Source: Anastrepha obliqua
Taxonomy: Eukaryota; Arthropoda; Insecta; Diptera; Tephritidae
Length of the DNA: 64,000 nucleotides
Direction: 5' to 3'
Assembly: GCF_027943255.1 (NCBI RefSeq)
Contig: NC_072895.1
Coordinates: 78,680,001 to 78,744,000, forward strand
Shown piece after piece: positions 1 to 45,174 of the stretch; the stretch's first letter is position 1, and every line of letters starts with the position of its first letter. The notes beneath the pieces were generated by a model, which did not search any database, was not told the DNA's origin, and worked only from the letters and a program-made list of their open reading frames with translations. The position numbers were made by a program, and so were the translations under genes.

Positions 1-128
1 AATTTGCGAAAAAAAGCAAAGGATTCTGATTGGCAAACCCTAATTTCAGATTGTAACCAAAAAAAAACTATTAAACGCGGATTCGCGAATTTCGATTAAA
101 AAAATTATATAAAACAACTTATTACAAA
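1..128 (+). other. 5' untranslated leader (partial) of the beta-tubulin gene
   Basis: This AT-rich leader immediately precedes the tubulin ATG. The ATG context is AAAATG. No upstream ATG competes in this stretch and I see no TATA box, so the promoter probably lies outside the window. Confidence 0.5.
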
Positions 129-33964
<33,836 letters not shown>

Positions 33965-34710
33965 TGTAGAGACCAGAGGAATGGGGAGCGTGCGTGGTGC
34001 GGTGGGAAGGAGAAGAACAACAAATTTTGCGTTAGGAGAACGTTTGTGGCTATCGGGTATGCGTTTTGATTGGAGGGAGAGGTACGACAGCTGTGGCATA
34101 CTTTAGCGCACCTACGCATAGCAACAACAACCCGACTGTACTGCTTTCCGCCGTATTCATGTTCATAGCTGGAAGCGAGACATTTACAAGACAAAAAGCA
34201 AAACAACAAAAAAAATTAAATTTAATTTAGTATTTCGCACGTAAAAAGAAATGTTCCATTCTTAATCGAGTTTATTGTATAACGCGTATGTAGTTGAAAA
34301 TATCGGCACACACATACTCAGGCATGCACACAAATTCATATATTCAAGCATACATTCATACGAGTCATATTCACACACCTGTGTGTGTGTTTATAGTCAA
34401 AAGTTACAAATCGTATTCGAACACATTTTTTATACACTTTAAGGGCACGTCTATCGCATTTCTCTGCTAGTTCTATTGAAACTTTTTATGAAAACATTAA
34501 AAAGAACTTGTCATTACTTTTCATAAACTCACATCTTTCAACCTAAAACACTATTCATTTTTGATAATAGTTTAACGTTACACTCATACATATCATTAAA
34601 TTCTCCATAATTGTCATCCATAAAAACTTTCCACTATTTTCACTTTCTCTTCGCATTTTCATTCAATTTGAACATCGATTTTAGTAGTTTTAACATTTGA
34701 TATTTTCATA

Positions 34711-34716
34711 AATAAA
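34711..34716 (+). terminator. Putative polyadenylation signal of the beta-tubulin gene
   Basis: AATAAA lies about 750 nt after the tubulin stop, in an AT-rich 3' region without other coding content. No AATAAA closer to the stop was noticed. The transcript end itself is inferred. Confidence 0.4.
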
Positions 34717-34863
34717 GCCTTAATAAAAACTTCCTTAGATTTAGCATCTTAAGTATTAACTGAATTTTAATACGAATAGTTTGATATTTATTTGTGACAT
34801 CTAACACTAAATTTATCATTCAGTTCGTTTCAGAGAGTCACCCCAGTTTTTCTATAAATTGCG

Positions 34864-35092
34864 TAAAGGCGAGTTTTCATGCAGTTCTACGAGCTGGTCA
34901 AATCGAAACGAATTGTTGTTGCTTTCAATACAGATATGATAAAAGTGTAAGGTGGAATGATTTAGCTGTCTACGCCGACACGGCGTCTACGTCTACTGAA
35001 TTAAATCAGACATGCTTCACATGTTCAAAGATTATTTAAACTTCTGCATAAACTGCCAAGCATCACTGAACGGCTATGCAAACTCGCCTTAA
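34864..35092. mobile_element. Possible MITE just beyond the tubulin 3' UTR
   Basis: The left end TAAAGGCGAGTTTTCATGC and the complement of the right end (TTAAGGCGAGTTTGCATAGC) form a TIR of about 16-18 bases. At its centre lies a perfect hairpin at 34972-34986 (ACGCCG-ACA-CGGCGT). There is no coding content. The target duplication is unclear. Confidence 0.55.
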
Positions 35093-35639
35093 CCAATGTA
35101 AAAACTTCACCAGCAAATTTAATTTTACGTGTCTCTTTATAAAATATTTAAAATTAAGTTATTGTGGCAATATCTGTACCCAGAGGTATGAAACGAATAT
35201 TTTGGCTAAATTTTATGAAGTGGAAAAATCAAAGAAAATTCAGAAAAGAAAAAACTATATCAGGAATTAATTTCATAAATAATAATTTCACATGGTATTT
35301 TGATTAATATATAAGAATTTTCTTATTTTTAATAAAACTGTGTCTTATTTTTACTGTTCGTAATAAAATCAAAATTTTAAATTTGTTATTTAAATAAAAA
35401 TTAACGGAAATATATACCATTGCCTTGCTTTGTTTCTTCGCCCACGATAAAATCGGCAAGTACTTTTTATTGTCTTCCATGCGATATATTTAAATATTTT
35501 GACCCAAAATGTGGTGGTTTGCTACTAAAATAAAATACTATGTACTCATCAAACGCAAAAAATAAAGGTGTATTGATAATAAATAAATTATTTCTGCATA
35601 ATATTGAAGGCGTTTTTAGCATGAATGCAGATTTGCGCA

Positions 35640-36135
35640 CAAATCTGCCCCTCTTAATTCCCGATGAGGTGCAACCATTTTGTCTCTCTGATAAACAATA
35701 AAAAAATTTGGTTGGTTTCTGTTCCAAGTCTATCAGACATTCGGAAATTAGATCTTAGACAGTGATATCGCATTCTGGTAAGAGCAATGACAAAGAAAGT
35801 GGTCAACCCCCTCCACCCTCTCCCCGTTGGCTTGCCTACATACTGGGCGGAGTGGATTGATTTAAGATCAGGTGCCTTCCTGGCTGGTTCGCCCACCATA
35901 CAATTTGCAGGAAATCTATATCTGAGGACCTAGACAACGTACGAGTTACACCGCTTAGTTAGTTCATTTAGAATAGCCCTATGTACTTTATATTCAATTA
36001 CTACTTTGGAAGAAGTATTATTGCACTGTATAAATTTAATGGCTACTTGACTATAGAGAGTAGGCAGTGATCAGTTGTGCCACAACAGCATACAATACAG
36101 CCTGTTTTATAGCTGCAGTAGTCTCAACTCTATTA
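35640..36135 (-). pseudogene. LOA/R1-like LINE, RNase H and tail part (left of the nest)
   Basis: The minus strand continues the LINE of 38618-39095 after the Tc1 insertion. VAIKFIQCNNTSSKVVIEYK near 36005-36065 is the SDSQxAIxAL...SKLVxEYK block of LINE RNase H, followed by ILNELTKRCN near 35970. Further on, RYHCLRSNFRMSDRLG near 35720-35765 matches the GHCLL...R C-terminal region. Frames are broken repeatedly. Confidence 0.7.
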
Positions 36136-36691
36136 CAGTGGCTCAATAAAGACAGCGTGAACAAAGCTCAATTGAAGTGAAAAATGTAATTTTTAGTCAT
36201 CATGAAAAGGGTAAAACCGTTCGGGAAATCGCAGAAAAAGTACATAGAACCCGTTCGGTTGTATACCACGTGATCAAACGTTTCAAAGTAACAAAATCAG
36301 TGGAAAATAAAAAGAAATCGCTACGGCCAAAACAGTTTTCGGATGCAGATGAAAGGTGGATATGGAACAAATTGAGAAAAACCAAAATTGAGCGCTCCTA
36401 AGCTCGCAACAGAAGTCGCCCAACACATTAATATTAACTGCAACCTCAAAAGTATACGTATAGTGTTGCAAAAGATTAATTATTATATAAGAGTTGCAAA
36501 AAAAACCTTTCATGAACGAGATTCAGCGACACAAAAGAATAAAATTCGCGAAGCGCATGGCGATAAGGATTCCGAGATCTGGAAGCACGTTTTATTTGCA
36601 GATGAAAGCAAGTTTAACATATTTAGGTCAGATGGGCAATCATATGTGTGGAGAAGACACATGTGTAGGTCGGTAATGGTATGGAGTTGTG

Positions 36692-37988
36692 CAAGGTGGC
36701 GCAAAAGTAACCTTGCGATGTTTTTTGGCTGTAATTTAAAAAAAAAAATGAAAAACTTTGATTCTTTTTGTGGATTAGTTTTATTTGGTCTTTTAATTTT
36801 TTTTACATCAAGTCAAGAATATGATGTCATGTAAATGGCCGCCGCCACAGTTGATTGCCATTTGAGCCCTTTTTATGGCATTTTCCATCATTTTGGCCAA
36901 AACTTCCGGCGATAGGTCCTCACATTTTTGACGGATATTGTCTTTAAGAGCTGCAAGAATCTGAGGCTTGCTGACATAAACCCGCGACTTCAAAAACCCC
37001 CACAAAAAGAAGTCTGTAGCGGTCAAATCGCCAAAACGGGGGATTTGGCGCCCGGGAAATGCATCCTTCAGCATATCGGTTGTGGCACGTGCAGTGTGTC
37101 CCGTTGCACCGTCCTGTTGGAACCACATGTTTTCCAATCCCAATTCATCAAGTTGCGGCAAAAAGAACTCGTTGATCATTGCTCTGTAGCGCTCACCATT
37201 CACAGTAACCGTTTGGCCCGCGACGTCTTCGAAAAAAAAAGGTCCGATGACTCCTCCAGCGAAAACAGCACACCATACAGTGACTTTGAGCGGGTGTAAT
37301 GACTCGTCGTGGGTTACACGCGGATTTTCAGTGCCCCAGAAGCGTAAATTTTGCTTATTTACGTACCCGCTAAGATGGAAATGGGCCTCATCACTCATGA
37401 TTATTTTTGATGAAAAATCAACTTCCTCTTGGTGGTGATTAAGGACGGCTTGAGCGTATGTTAGACGCGATTGGCGGTCAGCAGCTAACAGCTGATGCAC
37501 CGTCTGGACTTTGTACGGAAACATCTTCAAATCTTGTACCAAAATTCGCTGTAAAGACCGTCGACTGATACCCATTTGCGTGGCACGTCGTCTGGTCGAT
37601 GTCGACGGCGCTTCCATGACATCCTCGGCTACAGTAGCAATATTCTCTGCAGAACGGCTACTCCGGGGTCTGCCACGCCTGGCAGCATCTCGTGTTGTGC
37701 CAGTCTCTTCGAGGCGAGCGGCTAAACGTCGCAGTGTTTAACCAGTAGGCGTTGGACGGCGAGGAAATCTGCTACGAAATTCACGTTGTGCCAAAGTCAC
37801 TGACCGATTATTGGTGCAATAAATAGACAGCAATATTCCGCGTTCTGGAGCAGTGTAGCGTAACATTGTTTATTAACGTGTATTTCGCATGTGTTTACTA
37901 CACAAATGTCAAAACAGAACTGACATTAAAGGCCAATCGCAAAATTTATAGCATTTTCTGATAGAAGGATTACTTTAGCGCAACCTGT
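36692..37988 (-). mobile_element. Mariner-like element nested inside the Tc1 element
   Basis: A 1297-bp unit. The left TIR is AAGGTGGCGCAAAAGTAACC and the complement of the right end is ACAGGTTGCGCTAAAGTAAT. TA follows at 37989-37990 and a mutated TG precedes at 36690-36691. It sits exactly between the VMVWSC and MSAAGT codons of the Tc1 transposase. Confidence 0.9.
36808..37866 (-). pseudogene. Mariner transposase, near full length, one stop codon
   Basis: An ATG at 37866 opens MLRYTAPERGILL, and the frame runs to a TGA at 36808 (352 codons). One in-frame TAA near 37740 interrupts it at about codon 43. Seen: RRGRPRSSRSAENI, the HTH region, MSDEAHFHLSGYVNKQN with the first Asp, WFQQDGATGHTA with the second, and TATDFFLWGFLKSRVY with the third. 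The stretch before DFFLWG lacks the WPPRSCD segment found in the related copies at 40791 and 46002, so the second-to-third spacing is about 32 instead of 41. It is likely inactive for both reasons. Confidence 0.88.
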
Positions 37989-38619
37989 TATGTCCGCTGC
38001 TGGTACTAGAAATTTTTGATTTATTAATGTCAATATGAACTGCAAGCAATACCTAACATCTATGAAAAATTTGGTCCAAAGAGCTGAAAATCGAGACAAC
38101 GATAACAAGCATGAGGCACTTGATGCCCGTATGCGGGTTATGCACCTCCACCCTCTCCAGACATCAATGTAATTGAACGTCTGTGGGCTCATTTGGAAAA
38201 CCAACTGAAAAAGCATGTTATTAGAAACAAGAAAGACCTAGAAAATGCTATTACAGAAGAGTGGGTGAAAATAGATCCTTTAATATGCAAAAAGCTGGTC
38301 GAATCCATGCCTGAAGAATACTGAATGCTGTGAAAATAACGACTTGTCGACTCAATATTAATTATATTATTTTTTCTTAAATATTTTTTGCTTAACTGTA
38401 CTTTATATAAATGTGCGAGTTCTTTTGTGTAAGCATTTCTTTAAGTTTTCTATGTACGAATGAGTTGAAGTTTATTTATGTTTTTTGTAGTTTCGAAAAA
38501 TACACTTGAAGAAGGAAAATAAATGTGACTATAAACGCATTAGATTTGTATTTTAATATATATTTTTTTATTTTACACTATATCACTTGGGTTTCCGAGT
38601 TCATTGTTGAGCCACTGTA

Positions 38620-39095
38620 TTTAGTCTTGAGCCATCAATGAAGATAGCCACTGACCCTGGGCCAAGGTCTTTAACCTTATTATGTACACTCGCCTCTTTC
38701 TGGGATTCGTGTGAAAAAAATATTTTCAAAACAGAATTGTGGAGCAGTGTAATCCACACATCGCTCTATGTATCCTCCGAAGAGTTCCGAAAACTTTTGA
38801 GTACCCAGTATTGCCAAGGTGGGCAAGCATTAAATCGGATTGCGTTGTAATTGGCCCGAAATTTGGCATAGATGTACATATATGGGGAGAAGGTCCAGTA
38901 TAGTCTCAAGGCACAGGTGGGAGTAGAGGAGAGCGATACTGTAATAAGCATGAATGGCATCCTTTGTCCCCTTTCAAATTTGCTCTTTGATGCCATATTT
39001 TCCAATGTTGGCCATATTTTCCAGGATAGGCCTCACAACCAAAGTGTACGGCCTAGAATAACCCCGAGGTACTTTGCCTACTTAGACTATTAGTT
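38620..39095 (-). pseudogene. LOA/R1-like LINE, RT end and RNase H start (right of the nest)
   Basis: The minus strand reads RPYTLVVRPILEN near 39010-39055 (YTAVVRPIL type), ALLYSHLCLETILDLLPIYV near 38870-38930 (the PTxALxxxLGLLPI block), and IFIDGS near 38635, the first RNase H motif. Tc1 is inserted at that point, and the domain resumes at 36135. Frames are broken. Confidence 0.7.
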
Positions 39096-39221
39096 TCTAA
39101 ATAGCACCATTTCAGTGCCAATCTTTGCTAAATTTCAGGGAGCACTGGATTTGGCGAATGATTTCGATGGTTTTTTTCTAATTGATCGAAATGTTTGCAC
39201 TGAACACAAATAAGAAAATGA

Positions 39222-39744
39222 TAAAAATCTTTAGAGGTAAAATCTTTGGGTGAGAGATTTGTGGTGCATTCATATTTGATATGTAGTTTTCGTTCTTGGT
39301 GTGGTGAATTCTAAACATAGGGCGCTATTGTAATTCTACAAATTCTACATATAGAAATTCAATTTGAGGAGCAAAACGATATAATGAACATAAGTGATTC
39401 AGAAGCAAAATGCAATGAAGAACTAAAGAGACGCTTGAAAAAATTTGCAAAAATGGCTTAGTAGCTTTTGAACACATGAGAAACGTCGAGAGTCAGTTTC
39501 AAAACTGGCATTGAAAATGAGTAGTCAACTATTCCTTTCACGGTGTCAAATATTTTTTTGTCTTTAATTTTTTATATATGTATTCGCTGATGATTTCTAA
39601 AATAGGAAAACGATAAAAATTTTAGGAGGTAAAATCTTGGGGTGAGAGATTTGTGGCGTAGAATCTTCATTCATGGTGTGGTGAATTCACAAAACTTAGT
39701 GTGGTTTCTCTGCTCTACCTATTACTGAATTATAATAGCGCCCT
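39222..39744. repeat. MITE-like inverted repeat with overlapping direct repeats
   Basis: Inverted ends AGGGCGCTATTGTAATTC at 39319 and its near-complement ending at 39744 differ at one base. In addition, about 60 bases (AGGTAAAATCTTTGGGTGAG and onwards, through GGTGTGGTGAATTC) occur directly at about 39234 (outside the left end) and about 39628 (inside the right end), so the locus is a composite or a partial tandem duplication. Confidence 0.6.
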
Positions 39745-40374
39745 CTGTTCGGAATCTACAATTATTTGTAGAATACGAAAGTAAATTTAGCTATGACACA
39801 AGCATAGCGAACACAAAATCGCCGTCAGAGGGCCCTCATGTAAGTAAATTCAAATCTGTTTGCAGCCCACCGAATGGAATAACCATGCAGGAAAAACTTT
39901 AGCAAGCAAAGACACATTATTTAACCAATAACACCAGAGAATGACTCAGGTTAAAGTCTTGTACACACTTTTATTTGTTCGATATTTTTATTTAATTTTT
40001 TGTAGTTGGTTTAATTACAATTGATTTAAAATAGTGTATTCAGGTTTTTCTAATACCTGTTATTTAGAAATTTATTTTCTATATAAAATTATTCATACTG
40101 CTTTTGAACTGATTTATATGTAAAACATCCATAAAGCCAATGCATATGAATATGCATTCATATATTTAATCTCTTCAGTCAAATCTGAACTACTTACATA
40201 CCCATATTGATGAAAAAATATTTTAATATCCAGAAAGCCAAACGCGCATACACGCATATGTATATATAATACTTAAGTATATATAAATGTATACAAACCT
40301 TCATGGAACGCAAAATGTATGCATATAAAAAACAACAACTGCGACCGTCTTCTTGTCCGTCAGTGAAAAGATGG
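39745..40374. other. Intergenic stretch, unassigned
   Basis: AT-rich with no recognised gene or element. Confidence 0.3.
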
Positions 40375-40720
40375 GATATGTATACCCTATGAGCAAAAAG
40401 AACCGGGAAGGTCATGTTGACTGTTTTCTTCGATTGCCAAGGCATAGTGCAGCATGAGTACCTTCCATCGGTGTTTGTATGTTGCAAACAGCCGGAAATG
40501 TGAGCAAGCAATTAATGGATTTTGCATGATGATAACGCGCCATCGCACCGATCAAAGAGAATGCGACGAAGGAGCTGAAGGCCATCCCTTCGACGGTCTA
40601 CCAGGGGTGTATGGAGGACTAGGTTAAACGTTGACACATATGTGTTGCTTCAGACGGGTCATATTTTGAAGGAGATAAAATAAATTTGGCTGAAATTTAA
40701 TTCTGTTTTGTTTTATTTAA
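40375..40720 (+). pseudogene. Old mariner transposase C-terminal relic
   Basis: Frames read GKVMLTVFFDCQGIVQHEYL near 40405-40465, WILHDDNAPSHR near 40518-40553 (second catalytic Asp), IPSTVYQGCMED near 40585-40620 and DGSYFEGDKINLAEI near 40652-40700. These are the typical order of mariner C-terminal blocks, but about 100 residues are missing in the middle and the frames shift. Confidence 0.8.
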
Positions 40721-40790
40721 ACATTCCCGGTACTTTTAAATTCTACATTAATTCCGGTAATGTTTATAGCCGAGGATTTCAACATAAGTA

Positions 40791-41664
40791 ACGGGTAATT
40801 TTTTAGCTATTATCTTTTTAAGCAATTGGTTTAAACAGCTGACGCACGTTTCGTGTTTTGTTTTACTGTCAAACATCTTCAGTTTGGTCTATAATTTAAC
40901 CATGAATCGTATTACAAATGAACAACACTTGCAAATCATTGAATTTTATTATAAAAATGCGTGTTCTGTTAAGAAAGTTTATCGCGCGCTTCTTCCATTT
41001 TATGGTCAGTTTAATCGACCCACTGAAGCGGCTATTCGAGCTATTGTGACTAAATTTAGAACCAAATTTACATTATTGGACATCAAACCACCAACAAGCT
41101 TACGAGAGTGCGAACTGAAGAAAATATCGCAGCTGTATCGGCCAGTGTTGATGATGGCATCAATTATCGATTCGTCGCCGTTCGCAGCAATTGGGCCTCT
41201 GTTACTCAAGAACGTGGAAATTTTGACGATGCCACATGCCACACAGCACGCGTAACAATGGACTTGTTGAGAGGCGAGTTCGGTGAACATTTTACTTCAC
41301 GTTTGGGACCTGCCAATTGGCCACCCAGATCGTGCGATATAACGCCTTTAGATTATTTTTTGTAGGGCTATGTTAAAGCTCATGTCTATTCAGACAAGTT
41401 TGCTTCAATGAACGCATTGGAAGACAACATTAAAGCATTTATATGTGAGATACCGGCCGAAACATTGGAAAGAGTATGCCAAAATTGGACTAAGCGGATC
41501 GACCATTTGAAGCGCAGTCAGGGTCAACATTTGCATGAAATAATCTTCAAACATTAAATTATATGGACTGTAATATCGATTTAAATAAAAAATTTCATGC
41601 AGTTTTCTGAATTTTATGTGTTTTTTTTGAAAAACTTTCCTATAGCTCTTAAGAAATCACCCTT
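40791..41664 (+). mobile_element. DD41D-type mariner, internally deleted, copy 1
   Basis: An 874-bp unit with TA at 40789-40790 and 41665-41666 and TIR-like ends (ACGGGTAATTTTTTAGCTAT; complement of right AAGGGTGATTTCTTAAGAGC). The coding relic has an N-terminus MNRITNEQHLQIIEFYYKN near 40902 and then a deletion joining about residue 90 to DDATCHTARVTMDLL near 41226. It then has NWPPRSCDITPLDYFL near 41319, a premature TAG replacing Trp of the LWG motif, and an intact C-terminus ending at about 41558 (HLHEIIFKH). The first catalytic Asp region is missing. Confidence 0.88.
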
Positions 41665-41666
41665 TA

Positions 41667-43877
41667 CTTCCCGCTTATAATCATCGAATCTCGTGCATTT
41701 TTGATGGTGCTTATATCCGAGAAATATTGATCCGAATAACTGTTCCGGGCATATTTTAAAATTTATGTTTTTCTATCGATAGAAAGGAAATATTGACATG
41801 CTTTGAAGCAAGCAAAACCAATCTTAGTCTTAGGTCCTGTTTCATTAGATTATTTTTGATTTAAACAAGTGACAATAGTCACGCAAACATAACAGTTTTT
41901 CCTATTAAAAATTATATAGGGAAATTTTGGAAAATAATAAGGCAGCCCATAGGTACTTCCAGTTTCCTTTGAACGCTTTTATAATAAAAAAATATCTGTC
42001 GGCAATGCTTATTTGGCTACTATCTTCATCATTGTCTAAAAAACCTCAATAACGTCCTTACTTTTACTACAAAAAAGGTCCTTTTTGATATTTCATTAAA
42101 AATTATTTCGCAAATACGTTGAACCTCAGACATCTCGCTAACAAATCGTTTTCAAGTTTCTACCAGCCTTCATCAATTTCTGATCTAAAATCAGACAAAA
42201 GATTGAAGAAAGAAAGATTGATGTGAGAAAAAAAGAGAGTGTCGAAATAGCGAAAAAGAAATAAAAAAAAGTTGTTTGTAAGGGAAACTCTACAATTACG
42301 TCAGTTCAACAGCTGATAATGCAGATATATTTTACGTGCAACCTTCTGTATTCTTTCATCCGTCTACTTGTACACATACTTATATAATATATATTTTAAT
42401 ATGCCATATACGTTTTGGAATGTGTTATGTGTAACCTATTGATTTAAACAAAGGATTCGTCCACCTTAACATTAAAATTGTGCAAAACTATATGTCGCTC
42501 CATTTGAGGAACAACATCAAGACGCACTCCAAAAATTCCAAAGAAGCTTCAAACCAAATTACAAAATTAATTAAAGTCCTTTTTTCCTTCATGTTCTTCT
42601 TACTCTGACACATCTATTTCTGAAATGAAATTATATAAAACTTGAATATCTTGACTAAAATATTTAAAAAGAATGCCTCTTACCTCCAAATCACAAAATC
42701 TTCACATATTTTGTTAATAAAAAATGCGTAGAATTTGGATTGTTGAAACTTTTTTCTTAAAACAGTACCGCGGGCATATTATTTAGATCAAATACGCACA
42801 ATCCAAAATCTGGATGGCAGAAGTTTGAGCAGCACTGCTCGTGATGTTCACAATCCTCCAATGATATATTGGGAATACAAGCGGAAGCTTTCTGAAATTA
42901 AAATTATTTTAAATTCAAGAAGAAAAATCAGTTGCAATCATACATACATATGTAAGTATATATGAATGTATGTATGTACGTATAATAACAGCTCAACGGC
43001 ATAGCGTATCTTATGATTAGCGCACTACGAAAAACATCTCATGATTCTAGGGTTAAAAAGTATAAAATATAAGTAAACGTAATTATAAGATTTTAGTCGT
43101 TCCGAAAGAGCGCAGAAAGTAGTTTTCATTAAGAAACATCATAGTTTTTGTTTTGGGCTACAGGAAAAAGGTAGAATAATGAAAATGTATAATATCTTGG
43201 AGAATACATAATGGATCAAAATTAAATTTTCTAGTATTTGTTTGTACTCCATTTTTCATTAAAATGTTCCATTGGACCCTTAATACCAAATCGATGGGTC
43301 GGCGCTTATTTCTACTATATAACGCCAACAGAAATTTTTAAAAAATTCATAAGGTATCTTATAAGCTTTAACTAAACATATCCGAAGAGATTTTTTTTTT
43401 ATTTATTTTAATAATACTTTATCATAAACAAATAGTATGAAACATGCACTGTGCAGTAGTTTCATAAAAAATGGGCCGGACACGAACGACCATCGTCATG
43501 GGATTAGATATTTACAAAGGTTAAAAATTAACAATCAAAAAACCAAACCCATTTTTCTTGTAAGAAAACAACTTTTTAAATTGTTTTTACTTATTTCTGA
43601 AAATCTTTTAATCGAAATAAACTTTAAGAATAAATGAATGATCTCAAATAAATACAAATGTTATTCGCATGAGAATAAAAATGTTTGCTTTGACCATACC
43701 TACTTAAGTAAAGCTTAACAAGTGGCCAATTTAATACTAATAATAATAAATTGTATTGATATCACAAGAACCAAATAACAGAGAAAAAAATAATGTAGAT
43801 TTTCGAACTCAGAGATCGAGTTTAAATCGGAATTGTCTGGCCTGGTTGTTGGGTAAGAAAATCATTATTTATTTGTA
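41667..43877. other. Intergenic stretch, almost featureless
   Basis: Only a 32-base SINE-like fragment at 42499-42530 (CCATTTGAGGAACAACATCA and on) and an ACAT/ATGT run near 42945-42975 were noticed. No gene is recognised. Confidence 0.35.
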
Positions 43878-44160
43878 AACCTGTGTAATGCCAACCTCTA
43901 TACCGACATCCTCAGCAATTTCTCTAATTGTGATTCGACGATTCTTCATAACTAGTTTCTTCACGACTATCGGAGAGAGCGTCGTCATTCACATCTGCTC
44001 GACCTTCTGTGAAAAGCTTGTACCACTTGTTAACATTTTTTTGACTCAGAGTACTTTCACCGTATGCCACTCTCACCATTTCAAGTGTTTTTGAGCACTT
44101 AATTCTATTTTTTACACAATATTTGATACATCTCCTTTGATCATTCTTTTCGATAGCAGA
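43878..44160 (-). pseudogene. Mariner transposase N-terminal relic
   Basis: The minus strand reads EKNDQRRCIKYCVKN near 44105-44150, YGESTLSQKNVNKWYKLFTE near 44005-44060, and after a frameshift NRRITIREIAEDVGIE near 43900-43945. These are the two helix-turn-helix regions of a mariner DNA-binding domain. No catalytic part remains. Confidence 0.75.
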
Positions 44161-44284
44161 AAATCGCCGAACACGCAAAACACTTGCCTTATTTATGCCT
44201 CGCACAAACAAATTAAACATTGCTGAAACCGTGAACATATCTACATATCTCTGAAACGACTGCACTAACATAAAAAATAATAAT

Positions 44285-45174
44285 AATCGAATAAAAAGCT
44301 AAATAATTGTTTAATCATCAAAACTTATTTTGTCGCCTTCAAAATAGGCTCCATTCGAAGCAAAACACATATACCAACGATTATTCCAGTCATCAAAGCA
44401 CCTTTTACACGCGTTTCAAAAGATCTTCTTCAGCTCCTTCAGCGAATTCTCCTTAATGGCCTCTATCGACTCAAAGCGGCGTCCGCGGTGCGTTATCATG
44501 GTGCAAGATCCATTAATTTTCTTTCCACAAATTAGACCGTTTCCTACGCACATTCTCTCCATAACTTCCAAATAATATTCTTTATTTACCATAGAACCAT
44601 TTGGAACGAATTCCGAGTGCACAACACTTTTGATCGACTTTCAAGTGGGTTTTTGTGTTTCGGCTCATGTGGATAGCACCATTCAGCCGCCGGTTGATTG
44701 GTTTACATGTCAAACTCATATACCCCTGTCTCATCACCTGTTATGATGCGCTGGATAAACGTTGGGCCCTAATTCACTTGCTCAAGAATGTCTTCAGCCA
44801 CCTTCTTCCGATGAATTTTTTGAAAGAAATTCTCCCCTCATGCCCAGTTGATGGTGTAACATGTTGCGAATTGATTCGTGAGACACGGTAAGGTCACGAG
44901 CTACCTCCCTGAAGCTTAAATGATGGTTTCCCAGCACCGTTTCCTTGACTTTGTCGATGTTTTTATCCGTTGAATCTGATGGGCAACCAGATCGGGGCAA
45001 ACCCTCCACAACTCCTCGGCCCTCTGCAAAAGCTTTATACCACCCGTAGACCCGTGTTTTTGATAAAGCACACTCGCCAAAGGGTTTCCTAAAAATTTTC
45101 ATCTATTCGGTACACGAAATCCCGTCCAAAACACAAAATTTAAGACAAATTCTTTGTTCGATATTTTTATCCAT
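44285..45174 (-). pseudogene. Mariner transposase relic, both ends present, middle deleted
   Basis: It runs from an ATG at 45174 (MDKNIEQRICLKFC) through ALSKTRVYGWYKAFAEGR near 45010-45075 and HHLSFREVARDLTVSHESIR near 44870-44935. A region with stops follows, then VVHSEFVPNGSMVNKEYYLE near 44560-44625. The sequence then jumps to the C-terminal ESIEAIKENSLKELKK and ends with WYMCFASNGAYFEGDK near 44325-44380. The catalytic region between is deleted. It lies in the same orientation as, and directly upstream of, the relic at 43878-44160. Confidence 0.8.

Larger units (their letters stand above)
36134..38619 (+). mobile_element. Tc1-like transposon, interrupted by a mariner
   Basis: Borders are CAGTGGCTCAATAAAGACAG at 36136 and its complement (CAGTGGCTCAACAATGAAC) ending at 38617, with TA at 36134-36135 and 38618-38619. 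The coding parts are 36177-36691 and 37989-38325 (+). They show a helix-turn-helix (GKTVREIAEKVHRTRSVVYH), then FADESKFNIF with the first catalytic Asp, and VMVWSC; past the mariner come MSAAGTRNF, RDNDNKHEAL, then SPDINVIERLWAHLENQLKK with the catalytic Glu. Frameshifts occur near 36400 and 38150. Without the insert it is about 1.2 kb, normal for the family. Confidence 0.9.

Noticed and set aside
37511..37741. Plus-strand frames opposite the nested mariner
   Set aside because: Shadow frames of the minus-strand transposase.
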